A stretch of 6,421 nt of DNA from Candidatus Iainarchaeum sp. (lineage in GTDB: Archaea; Iainarchaeota; Iainarchaeia; Iainarchaeales; JAAZKV01). The DNA lies in assembly GCA_026397035.1 (NCBI GenBank), contig JAPLVQ010000085.1:1-6421 (forward strand). The letters run 5' to 3'. Below the pieces are notes generated by a model. It was not told the origin of the DNA. It was given only the letters and a program-made list of their open reading frames with translations, and searched no databases. Shown in pieces: positions 1-4,890 of the stretch; positions within the stretch are counted from its first letter, which is position 1, and each line of letters opens with the position of its first letter. A program made the translations under genes and the position numbers.

Positions 1-42
1 GTCGCGATCTTGAGCGCCGCTCCAGCGGCGCTGCGCGCGACA
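1..42. repeat. GC-rich hairpin at the left window edge
   Basis: GCGCCGC-TCCA-GCGGCGC (13-30) is a perfect 7-bp stem-loop, and GTCGCG/CGCGAC (1-6, 36-41) encloses it across an internal loop. It lies downstream of the beta-propeller gene and could act as an RNA 3'-end structure; it may continue past the edge. Confidence 0.5.
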
Positions 43-72
43 CTTAACATTAACACAGACCTTAAGAAATAA
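1..72 (+). CDS. Possible 3' end of a convergent gene entering from the left edge
   Basis: Frame 1 on the plus strand is open from the first base to a TAA at 70-72, encoding 23 residues (an Ala/Leu-rich part, then TLNINTDLKK). Its stop directly abuts the stop of the beta-propeller gene on the other strand (73-75), as in a tight convergent pair. The first 42 bases are GC-rich and form a strong hairpin, so the open frame could be chance. Too short to identify. Confidence 0.25.
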   Translation, partial: VAILSAAPAALRATLNINTDLKK

Positions 73-1080
73 TTAGCGCGTCAACTTATCTGCGGGTCTC
101 GCTAGACCGCGCAGTATTGTTGACGCAAAAGAATAAAATTTGCTATCCCACGAACCAACGTAAATTGTCCCGTCTTTCCCTAGCGCCGGTGTTCCGCCTA
201 TTCCATCACCCGCAGCGAATTCCCATTTCTTTGTCCCATCGGAGTTAAGAGCATATACTCGACCTTCTTTTGAACCTGTATAAATTGTCCCATCGTCCCC
301 AACGGAAGGCGAGGTCTCCACCCAATCCTGGAACTTAAATTTCCATTTCAAGATTCCCTCTTTTGTGAATGCAAAGAGGTAAGCATCGGTTCCGCCTGAA
401 GTATCTCCCAGACGTTTAATATTTCCATTAACATAAATAGTGCCCCCATCTTGGGAAAATGCGGGTGTGCTTGTTACTCCTGCGCTTATTTCGTAATGCC
501 ACTTCTCAGTGCCATTTGGATTGATCGCATAAAAGCCGCTAGTTAGGGTGCTTCCTAAAGATAAATCAGAACGCGCGGAACCGACATAAATTGTTCCATC
601 TGGAGCAATCATTGGCGAATCCCAAAAGCTTATCCCTTCCCATTGTATTGCAAATTTCCAAGTTTCTTTTCCGTCCTTTACAGCGTGTAAATAATTATCT
701 GGGGCAATGAAGTAAACTGTGTTGTCATTTCCAATTGCAGGGGTGGAAATTATTCCAGCATAGCGTTTCCATTTATCATTGTAAACAGGGGTGCCTGCAG
801 CAAAGCTCCACTTGAGAGTGCCGTTCGAATTAAAAGCATATAATTTTGCGTCGTGAGAGCCAACATAAATGGTTCCGTCATCAGCAACTACAGGGGAAGA
901 TTCCACTCCATCACCCGTAAGGTAACTCCACTTTATCGCTCCCATTATCCTGTTAGTATCATATGGACTTAGCCCTGTGTGCTGGGGATTTCCGTTAAAA
1001 AAAGGCCAAATACTTTGAGCGTTTACAAGCGGGAGTAATAAAAAGGAACAAAAAAGAAATACAAAAAGCAACTTTTTCAT
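73..1080 (-). CDS. Secreted PQQ-like beta-propeller repeat protein
   Basis: The 335-residue protein starts with a Sec signal peptide: two lysines, a hydrophobic core to about residue 19, then a VNA-QS cleavage site. The N-terminal WPFFNGNPQHTGLSPY stretch is typical of secreted PQQ-repeat proteins. About six repeats follow, each with a G(T/I)xKWxF strand, an (S)SPxxxxDGTIYVGS strand and a YAxNxxG strand, roughly at residues 47-86, 88-134, 138-189, 190-239, 243-280 and 283-320. This is the BamB/PQQ-like propeller fold, generally used as an extracellular binding scaffold; substrate and partner cannot be told. Six clear blades is slightly short of the usual seven or eight. The last 17 or so residues (after YSF) are basic, unlike the repeats, and are encoded by a GC-rich hairpin (78-126), so the native C-terminus may have been replaced. 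The ATG lies about 25 nt from a TATA-like box at 1100-1112, suggesting a leaderless transcript. It is the last gene of the array, left of repeat R1. Confidence 0.88.
   Translation of the reverse strand: MKKLLFVFLFCSFLLLPLVNAQSIWPFFNGNPQHTGLSPYDTNRIMGAIKWSYLTGDGVESSPVVADDGTIYVGSHDAKLYAFNSNGTLKWSFAAGTPVYNDKWKRYAGIISTPAIGNDNTVYFIAPDNYLHAVKDGKETWKFAIQWEGISFWDSPMIAPDGTIYVGSARSDLSLGSTLTSGFYAINPNGTEKWHYEISAGVTSTPAFSQDGGTIYVNGNIKRLGDTSGGTDAYLFAFTKEGILKWKFKFQDWVETSPSVGDDGTIYTGSKEGRVYALNSDGTKKWEFAAGDGIGGTPALGKDGTIYVGSWDSKFYSFASTILRGLARPADKLTR
78..126. repeat. GC-rich compound hairpin at the 3' end of the beta-propeller gene
   Basis: Outer arms GCGTCAAC/GTTGACGC (78-85, 119-126) pair perfectly. After a symmetric 4-nt unpaired spacer, the inner arms 90-99 and 104-114 pair over ten bases with one bulged base (109) and a 4-nt loop. 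It encodes the last 17 or so residues of the protein and stands out in GC content. Confidence 0.65.
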
Positions 1081-1099
1081 AATCCCATAAGGAAAATGA

Positions 1100-1112
1100 A
1101 CTATTTAAACAT
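1100..1112 (-). promoter_or_regulatory. TATA candidate of the beta-propeller gene; leaderless start
   Basis: The minus strand reads AATGTTTAAATAG about 25 nt above ATG 1080, so transcription would begin at or near the start codon. Confidence 0.45.
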
Positions 1113-1129
1113 TAGTGTTTTAAAAGTGT

Positions 1130-1168
1130 AATTCCTCTAGTTAGACTTGCACACAGGGACTCTTTCAC
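1130..1168 (-). repeat. R1: most degenerate tRNA-Tyr 3'-exon-like repeat
   Basis: In tRNA sense it reads GTGAAAGAG, TCCCTG, TGTGCAAGTCTAACTAGAG, GAATT. It aligns without gaps to R4, including the flanking ATTACACTT, but the anticodon-stem part and the G-run have decayed. It separates the lipoprotein gene from the beta-propeller gene. Confidence 0.65.
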
Positions 1169-1195
1169 AAAGTAAAGTAAATAAAAGGAACTTAT

Positions 1196-1819
1196 CTAAT
1201 TAGATGTAACTATTTTGCAGGCGGCTTTTGCATCGGCTGCAATTATAATATCACAAATTGAAGGATCTTTCTTTTCTATTGCTTGATTCAGGTAGCAAAA
1301 GTCATGTTGTTGCAAATTATCCTCACAAGCTAAAGATTCTTTAAGAGGCAAATTGTGACACTCATCCAAAGATTTTTGTGTTACTTTGAAATTTGCGCAA
1401 TCCACTTGCAGTATGCTTAGATTTTTGCCAGTATTAGCTTGAACACTGGTTTGGCATTGTAATTTAGTGCTGGAATCAAGTATATTGCCGCAGAATGAGG
1501 AGTCTTTCTTTGCCAAGGCCACAGCTCGAAAACAATTATTTGTTTCATTTTTGTCTTGAATTTGATTGCAAAAAGAAATGTCCCCCGTGATTGCTGCTTG
1601 AATTACATAACACTGGCTCATAGCAAGGGTTCCTTCATTAGTAGCTTTACATTCCTCAAAAATCACGTTGAATGCACTACTTTCATTGTTTGATGGAAAA
1701 TTGCTAAATGTATTTTGGTTTGTCAAAGGATTATTTAACATATTTTGGTTTGAAATGGTGCAACCAAAGACTAGTAAAAATGCAAGTAATCCAAATAAAA
1801 CCATTACTATTTCTTTCAT
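1196..1819 (-). CDS. Predicted lipoprotein with cysteine-spaced repeats
   Basis: This 207-residue protein has an N-terminal hydrophobic segment (residues 4-19) ending in LVFGC, a lipobox-like site with Cys20 as the probable lipidated or anchoring residue. An Asn/Ser/Thr-rich linker runs to about residue 50. The remainder holds twelve cysteines (57, 70, 84, 96, 110, 122, 141, 154, 165, 175, 189, 201). A recurring unit of C, 13 residues, C, 11 residues, C is seen at 70-84-96, 96-110-122 and 175-189-201, with the pattern (A/K)xD(I/S/P)SxC then about 12 residues to the next C. The even count and regular spacing suggest disulfide-bonded helical repeats outside the cell. I do not recognise a named family or function. 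The ATG is preceded by AAGGA about 7 nt upstream, with a TATA-like box at 1853-1863. The gene is alone between repeats R1 and R2. Confidence 0.8.
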   Translation of the reverse strand: MKEIVMVLFGLLAFLLVFGCTISNQNMLNNPLTNQNTFSNFPSNNESSAFNVIFEECKATNEGTLAMSQCYVIQAAITGDISFCNQIQDKNETNNCFRAVALAKKDSSFCGNILDSSTKLQCQTSVQANTGKNLSILQVDCANFKVTQKSLDECHNLPLKESLACEDNLQQHDFCYLNQAIEKKDPSICDIIIAADAKAACKIVTSN

Positions 1820-1845
1820 TTCAAGTCCTTGCCAGTAATAAGTTG

Positions 1846-1858
1846 CTGAAGTTTAAAA
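1846..1858 (-). repeat. 13-mer shared with 4143-4155
   Basis: TTTTAAACTTCAG on the minus strand, 36-48 nt beyond repeat R2. An identical copy lies about 41-53 nt beyond R4. It overlaps the lipoprotein TATA box. Confidence 0.5.
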
Positions 1859-1863
1859 ATATT
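1853..1863 (-). promoter_or_regulatory. TATA candidate of the cysteine-repeat lipoprotein gene
   Basis: The minus strand reads ATATTTTTAAA, predicting an RNA start near 1832 and a short leader with AAGGA before ATG 1819. It overlaps a 13-mer (1846-1858) also found at 4143-4155. Confidence 0.4.
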
Positions 1864-1890
1864 GCCTTGTTGCAGAATTATGTAGTAAAT

Positions 1891-1996
1891 ATACTCCCTC
1901 CTCCAAGAGTACTTGCACACAGGTGAATTCTCGTATTTAGCATTTTAGAAGATTTTTTCGTTTCATTATGTGTTTTACATTTCATCTGAATCACCC
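1891..1996 (-). repeat. R2: tRNA-Tyr 3'-exon-like repeat with conserved tail
   Basis: The core 1891-1933 reads, in tRNA sense, ACGAGAATTCACC, TGTGTGCAAGT, then a diverged acceptor GGAGGAGGGAG. The conserved tail runs into the last codons of the PIN toxin gene (stop at 1975). It is the reference copy for the ungapped match to R3 and the near-ungapped match to R4. Confidence 0.7.
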
Positions 1997-2409
1997 AGAT
2001 ATTCTTTTGCTGTTGTTATTTTTATTTCTTTGAATTCTTTTATAACAAGTAAGTGTTTGTCTCCGCTTATGATAAATTTTGCTTTTGCTTCAATTGCAGC
2101 ATCAATGAATTTGTTGTCAGAAGAGTGTTCCACAATATTGTGCTTCATTTTTGGTTCAGTTAGTTTTGAGTGAATTAAATATTGTTCTAGAATGAACTGC
2201 CTTTCTTCTCTTAGCGTTCTCTTTGTTATCTCTTCACGACCCAATACTTCACTAATTTCTTTAATTATTTCAGTGCTTGTATAATTTTCCACTTCTTCGC
2301 TGATTACTAATTTGAATAATTTAGCCGATTCTCCACGCTTTCCAATCAAAGCAGATACAACAATGTTTGTATCAAGAACAATTTTATCTGACTTTGTGAA
2401 CAAGGGCAT
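1975..2409 (-). CDS. PIN-domain toxin (putative ribonuclease), COG1569-like
   Basis: The 144-residue protein is a single PIN domain. The opening KIVLDTNIVVSAL supplies the first acidic residue (D13). A helix holds E47 and E51. SSDNKFIDAA supplies D98 and D103, and FIISGDKHLL supplies D117. The combination of DTNIxxSAL, DNKFxxAA and GDKHLL is characteristic of the 'putative toxin component, PIN family' group (COG1569). These are Mg-dependent ribonucleases held inactive by a partner antitoxin. The start overlaps the end of the AbrB-type antitoxin gene by 26 bp, so the two form one translationally coupled operon. The final codons (GDSDEM, stop) fall inside a 74-bp block that recurs downstream of the ATPase gene as a non-functional remnant (2795-2812). 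RNA target unknown. Confidence 0.88.
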   Translation of the reverse strand: MPLFTKSDKIVLDTNIVVSALIGKRGESAKLFKLVISEEVENYTSTEIIKEISEVLGREEITKRTLREERQFILEQYLIHSKLTEPKMKHNIVEHSSDNKFIDAAIEAKAKFIISGDKHLLVIKEFKEIKITTAKEYLGDSDEM

Positions 2410-2632
2410 TTATCTCATCCTCAGAAAGTTTATCTTTAATTCTTGCTCTTATTTTATCAAGTTCTACCAATGCTGCTTTTTTGTCAAGCTTTTTTAAAAT
2501 TATGGTATCAACATTCAAAGGCATTACAGTAAAAAGAGTATTTTCTGTACTTTGAGTGAATTCCCTTACTTCTTTAGGGATTATAATCTGCCCTTTAGTA
2601 GACATTTTGGTTGTCTCAACTATTCCTTGCAT
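2384..2632 (-). CDS. AbrB/SpoVT-type antitoxin paired with PIN toxin
   Basis: Read from ATG 2632 the protein has 82 residues. The swapped-hairpin DNA-binding motif MSTKGQIIIPKEVREF lies at residues 10-25, typical of AbrB/SpoVT antitoxins that bind their own promoter. A basic and acidic helical tail (residues 45-82) probably wraps and blocks the PIN toxin. The frame is open further up to a TTG at 2659, but I chose ATG 2632 for two reasons: it has a GGTGAT ribosome-binding sequence 3 nt before it, and a TATA-like box at 2662-2674 would place the RNA start near 2641, downstream of the TTG. The stop overlaps the toxin start by 26 bp. A CTTAC-AA-GTAAG inverted repeat just upstream of the TATA box is a possible self-repression site. 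Confidence 0.87.
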   Translation of the reverse strand: MQGIVETTKMSTKGQIIIPKEVREFTQSTENTLFTVMPLNVDTIILKKLDKKAALVELDKIRARIKDKLSEDEINALVHKVR

Positions 2633-2661
2633 TAAATCACCATTAATATTACGAACCAAAC

Positions 2662-2674
2662 AATATTTAATACT
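2662..2674 (-). promoter_or_regulatory. TATA candidate of the AbrB-PIN operon
   Basis: The minus strand reads AGTATTAAATATT. It predicts an RNA start near 2641, leaving about 9 nt before ATG 2632, with GGTGAT as ribosome-binding site. Confidence 0.5.
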
Positions 2675-2676
2675 TT

Positions 2677-2688
2677 CTTACAAGTAAG
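2677..2688. promoter_or_regulatory. Small inverted repeat next to the AbrB promoter
   Basis: CTTAC-AA-GTAAG has perfect 5-bp arms and lies immediately upstream of the TATA box. It is a possible binding site for the AbrB-type antitoxin and resembles the ACTTA/TAAGT arms at the mazF operon, though such AT-rich palindromes can arise by chance. Confidence 0.35.
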
Positions 2689-2717
2689 ACAGCGCATTTT
2701 TTGAGAGAATAAGCATT

Positions 2718-2818
2718 AATCCCCCTTCCAGACTTCGCGGGTTGATTCTCGTTCTATGCGTTTTTTCAGATTTCTTCGATTCTTTATGTGTTTTACACTT
2801 CATCTAAATCACATCTTA
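2718..2818 (-). repeat. R3: tRNA-Tyr 3'-exon-like repeat with conserved tail and PIN-gene remnant
   Basis: The core 2718-2751 reads, in tRNA sense, ACGAGAAT, CAACCCGCG, AAGTCTGGAAGGGGGATT; it lacks the four bases TGCA of the T-loop. Positions 2739-2812 align without gaps to R2 at 1921-1994 (about 58 of 74 identical by hand). The far end, 2795-2812, corresponds to the last codons of the PIN toxin gene although no PIN gene is here. Confidence 0.75.
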
Positions 2819-2821
2819 TTC

Positions 2822-4048
2822 TTAGTTATTTTTATTTTTCCATTCTAATAGCCATTTCCAAACTGGCTTTACTATAATTGTTTTTCCCATTTCTTGTAAT
2901 TTGTCTTCTTGGTCGTAAGTTAGTATAAGCCCTTCATTCAGCTTAAACTTTTCCAAAGCGCCCAATAATCCAGCTATTTCTCTGCCTTTGTTTTCTTCAG
3001 TTAATTCAAAGCAGACTTGCATTGCTTCAACTATTTTTGTGTCTTTTCTGACGACAAAATCACATTCATTATTCTCTCGAAAGTAGTACATTTCTTTGTT
3101 CTGACGCTTCAGCCCCAAGAAAACAATATTTTCAAGCATTCTACCTTTGTCTTCACTAAATGAAACAGAGTTTGTTGCAGCAAATCCATTATCAACGCAA
3201 TACACTTTTTTAGGCGCAATTAATCTTTTTTTAATTGAATAATCAAATCTTTCAACTGTGAAAAGCAAATAACTGTCTTCTAAATAAGAAACAAACGAAA
3301 TTGCCGTATTCACAGAACCCAAGTTGAAAATCTTTTTTAAGGCATTAAAAGAGAATTCTTTTCCAAGGTTTGAAAGCAAGTAAACCGCTAGTTCCTTTAT
3401 TGTTTTTCTTTCTCTTAGTTTTTGTCTGACAACAATATCTCGGGCAATAACATCATTTAGCAATTCTTCAAGAAGTTGTAGCTTCTTTTGTGATAAATAT
3501 TCAGGGAACCCTCCTTCTTCAAAGTAGCTTTTGAATGAATCAATACTTGGTTTTTGTTTTGTATATTGAAGAAATTCGTTAAAAGAAAATGGGAATAGTT
3601 CTGTTCGCAAATGCCTTCCAGTAAGTCTTGTGCCAAGTTCTTTACTTAGCAATGATGCATTTGAGCCAGTTATGACAACTTGTTTTTTATTATCTACAAG
3701 CTTTCGTATGAAGAGTTCCCACTTTTCAACATTCTGAATTTCATCAAAGAAATAATAATCACTTTCGCCAAATTCTTCAATAAATACTTGGTTTAGCTTT
3801 TCAAAGTCCTCAACTTCAAATCCTACCCCTTTAGGGTCATCAAAATTAAAGTAATACGCTTTCGAAGTATTTTTTCGTATCTGTTGCATTAATGTACTCT
3901 TTCCGCAACGCCTAACCCCAGACAATACAAGAGCTACTCCCTTCAAGGGATTTAAGTCTGAAAGATTATCCCGCTCAACACCAAAATCAAACGAGGAAAG
4001 CTCTTTTGCCTGCGCGTGCACAACTTTCTTTATGCTGTCTTTTAACAT
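2822..4048 (-). CDS. AAA family ATPase with DUF4143-type C-terminal domain (COG1373-like)
   Basis: The open frame extends to an ATG at 4087 (421 residues), but I favour ATG 4048 (408 residues): a strong BRE/TATA (4071-4084) lies inside the extra segment and predicts an RNA start at about 4049, a leaderless message. In the long numbering, Walker A is GVRRCGKST (57-65), Walker B is YYFFDEIQ with D115-E116, and a sensor motif GSNASLLS lies at 141-148, followed by TGRHLRTELFPFSFNEFL. A winged-helix-like middle comes next. The C-terminal domain has E319, ECDFVV (D343) and EAMQV (E354), which resembles a PD-(D/E)XK nuclease core. The family is widespread, highly mobile and poorly understood; a role in DNA transactions or defence is speculation. 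It stands alone between repeats R3 and R4, with the stop directly against the R3 tail. Confidence 0.88.
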   Translation of the reverse strand: MLKDSIKKVVHAQAKELSSFDFGVERDNLSDLNPLKGVALVLSGVRRCGKSTLMQQIRKNTSKAYYFNFDDPKGVGFEVEDFEKLNQVFIEEFGESDYYFFDEIQNVEKWELFIRKLVDNKKQVVITGSNASLLSKELGTRLTGRHLRTELFPFSFNEFLQYTKQKPSIDSFKSYFEEGGFPEYLSQKKLQLLEELLNDVIARDIVVRQKLRERKTIKELAVYLLSNLGKEFSFNALKKIFNLGSVNTAISFVSYLEDSYLLFTVERFDYSIKKRLIAPKKVYCVDNGFAATNSVSFSEDKGRMLENIVFLGLKRQNKEMYYFRENNECDFVVRKDTKIVEAMQVCFELTEENKGREIAGLLGALEKFKLNEGLILTYDQEDKLQEMGKTIIVKPVWKWLLEWKNKNN

Positions 4049-4070
4049 GAAGAAACTGTGAACAAAACCA

Positions 4071-4084
4071 TTTATAAAGGTTTT
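4071..4084 (-). promoter_or_regulatory. BRE/TATA of the ATPase gene; leaderless start
   Basis: The minus strand reads AAAACCTTTATAAA. The predicted RNA start at about 4049 coincides with ATG 4048, so the message would have no leader. The motif lies inside the longer open frame beginning at 4087, which argues against that longer start. Confidence 0.65.
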
Positions 4085-4142
4085 CATTAACAGTGAACAA
4101 CATCACGCATTGGTAAAGAACAATAATTAATCAAAATCAGTT

Positions 4143-4155
4143 CTGAAGTTTAAAA
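4143..4155 (-). repeat. 13-mer shared with 1846-1858
   Basis: TTTTAAACTTCAG on the minus strand, at nearly the same distance from R4 as the other copy is from R2. Here it is not placed to start the ATPase message, suggesting a cassette-boundary remnant or an old promoter. Confidence 0.45.
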
Positions 4156-4190
4156 GAATTCGCTTCGTTTGAGGTTTTTCCAAAAGTAAG

Positions 4191-4266
4191 TGTAATCCCC
4201 CCTAGTCAGACTTGCACGCGGGTCTATTCTCGTGTTTAGCATGTCGAAAGATTTATTTGATTTCAT
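4191..4266 (-). repeat. R4: tRNA-Tyr 3'-exon-like repeat with conserved tail
   Basis: In tRNA sense it reads ACGAGAAT, then a few variable bases, ACCCGCG, TGCAAGTCTG, a short spacer and AGGGGGGATT. The tRNA-Tyr 3' exon has CCGAGATA, CCCGG, TGCAAGTCTG, GG, AGGGGGG, ATT. The T-stem pairing is lost, so it is not a functional tRNA half. Positions 4211-4266 match R2 at 1912-1966 in about 44 of 56 positions by hand. Its last 20 bp form a spacer just after the mazF stop. Confidence 0.75.
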
Positions 4267-4275
4267 AAAATTAAC

Positions 4276-4635
4276 TTACCCCTTCTTTATTTCAAATAAT
4301 TCAGCTAGTTTTTCTTTAACTTGATTTAGTTTTTCTTTTGATATTTTCCCTATTTTTGTTGTTATCATTTCTTTGTAGGTTGTTACTGGATTATCAGCCA
4401 TTATCATGCTTTCTTTTGCTAGTTCCCCATTTACTAAATCAGAATTAGTCAGCTCAATATCATATTTAGTTTGTTTTGATTTGGATGTTATTTTAAGAAG
4501 TATTACATCTTCAGAATCTTTATTATATTTTGCATTACTTACAACTAACGCTGGCCTTGTTTTGATTCCTATTTGTTCAGAGTAGAGGATTTGCGCTACT
4601 ACTATTTCTCCAGGTTCAAAATTTAAAGAGCTCAT
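4276..4635 (-). CDS. mazF: MazF/PemK-type toxin (endoribonuclease)
   Basis: The 119-residue protein has the usual MazF/PemK length and layout. An N-terminal PGEIVVAQI strand is followed by IKTRPALVVSN (R27, P28), the signature substrate-binding arginine-proline region. Then comes a strand ending in KITSK, where T50 or S51 would be the catalytic hydroxyl residue, and a C-terminal helix KEKLNQVKEKLAELF. MazF enzymes cleave single-stranded RNA at short sequences to arrest growth; the target sequence cannot be predicted. The start overlaps the preceding antitoxin gene by 20 bp. The stop codon lies about 10 bp before repeat R4, the first tRNA-derived repeat downstream of the tRNA gene. Confidence 0.9.
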   Translation of the reverse strand: MSSLNFEPGEIVVAQILYSEQIGIKTRPALVVSNAKYNKDSEDVILLKITSKSKQTKYDIELTNSDLVNGELAKESMIMADNPVTTYKEMITTKIGKISKEKLNQVKEKLAELFEIKKG

Positions 4636-4819
4636 GTGCTTCCTCTCCTTCTTCTGCCCAGCGCTTATATGCAGAAAGTCTCAACAGGTCTTTTTCTGTT
4701 TCTAAAAGAGTCAATTTTTTCAAAAAAGCTTCTCTTGCTACTTCAGTCCACTTTACTTCACTATACTTCTTCATCTTAGCATGCATCACATCAGGGATCG
4801 CCATAGTCATATTAGCCAC
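4616..4819 (-). CDS. Ribbon-helix-helix-type antitoxin partner of MazF
   Basis: This 67-residue protein has a short beta strand MTMAIPDVMHAKMKKY followed by two helices, EVKWTEVAREAFLKKL and the acidic C-terminal part. That is the ribbon-helix-helix arrangement of archaeal VapB/MazE-like antitoxins. The strand would bind the operator as a dimer, and the acidic tail (about residues 40-67) would cover the toxin. I read the start as GTG 4819 because AAGGTGG at 4824-4830 sits 4 nt before it; ATG 4810 and ATG 4804 are in-frame alternatives. A TATA box 13-14 nt above the ribosome-binding site and a 7-bp inverted repeat between them fit autoregulation. The promoter starts only about 25 bp beyond the 3' end of the tRNA-Tyr gene. 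Confidence 0.82.
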   Translation of the reverse strand: MANMTMAIPDVMHAKMKKYSEVKWTEVAREAFLKKLTLLETEKDLLRLSAYKRWAEEGEEAHELFKF

Positions 4820-4823
4820 AAAA

Positions 4824-4830
4824 CCACCTT
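4824..4830 (-). promoter_or_regulatory. Ribosome-binding site deciding the GTG start
   Basis: AAGGTGG on the minus strand is 4 nt from GTG 4819 but 13 nt from ATG 4810, favouring the GTG start of the antitoxin. Confidence 0.55.
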
Positions 4831-4855
4831 ATACTTAAATAAGTAGAATAAGTAT
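4831..4855. promoter_or_regulatory. Candidate operator: inverted repeat in the toxin-antitoxin promoter
   Basis: ATACTTA and TAAGTAT form perfect 7-bp arms with an 11-bp spacer, and an inner ACTTA-TT-TAAGT arm pair overlaps one side. It lies between TATA and the ribosome-binding site, where a bound RHH antitoxin would block initiation. Confidence 0.5.
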
Positions 4856-4865
4856 TTAAAGGTTT
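4855..4865 (-). promoter_or_regulatory. BRE/TATA of the antitoxin-mazF operon
   Basis: AAACCTTTAAA (minus strand) predicts an RNA start near 4832, just ahead of the AAGGTGG ribosome-binding site. The strong consensus and sensible geometry make this one of the best promoter calls in the window. Confidence 0.7.
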
Positions 4866-4890
4866 GTTAAGTGCCATGCCGGTGAATAAA

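Noticed and set aside
1708..2497. Plus-strand frames at 1708-1926, 1970-2173 and 2312-2497.
   Set aside because: They lie opposite the lipoprotein and the toxin-antitoxin genes, have shadow-like composition and no ribosome-binding sites.
2633..2659. The longer AbrB-type antitoxin start at TTG 2659.
   Set aside because: The predicted RNA start from the TATA-like box is downstream of this codon, and ATG 2632 has a good ribosome-binding sequence.
4150..4266. A 38-codon minus-strand frame starting with MKSNKSFDML across repeat R4.
   Set aside because: It runs through the tRNA-like core, the matching frame in R2 has an early stop, and no ribosome-binding site is seen, so the repeat is not conserved as protein.
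1130..4266. Repeats R1-R4 as trans-spliced split-tRNA 3' halves, since they match the 3' exon of tRNA-Tyr.
   Set aside because: The T-stem no longer pairs in R2-R4, R3 lacks part of the T-loop, R1 and R2 have decayed acceptor strands, and no separate 5' halves are visible. Remnant integration sites fit better.
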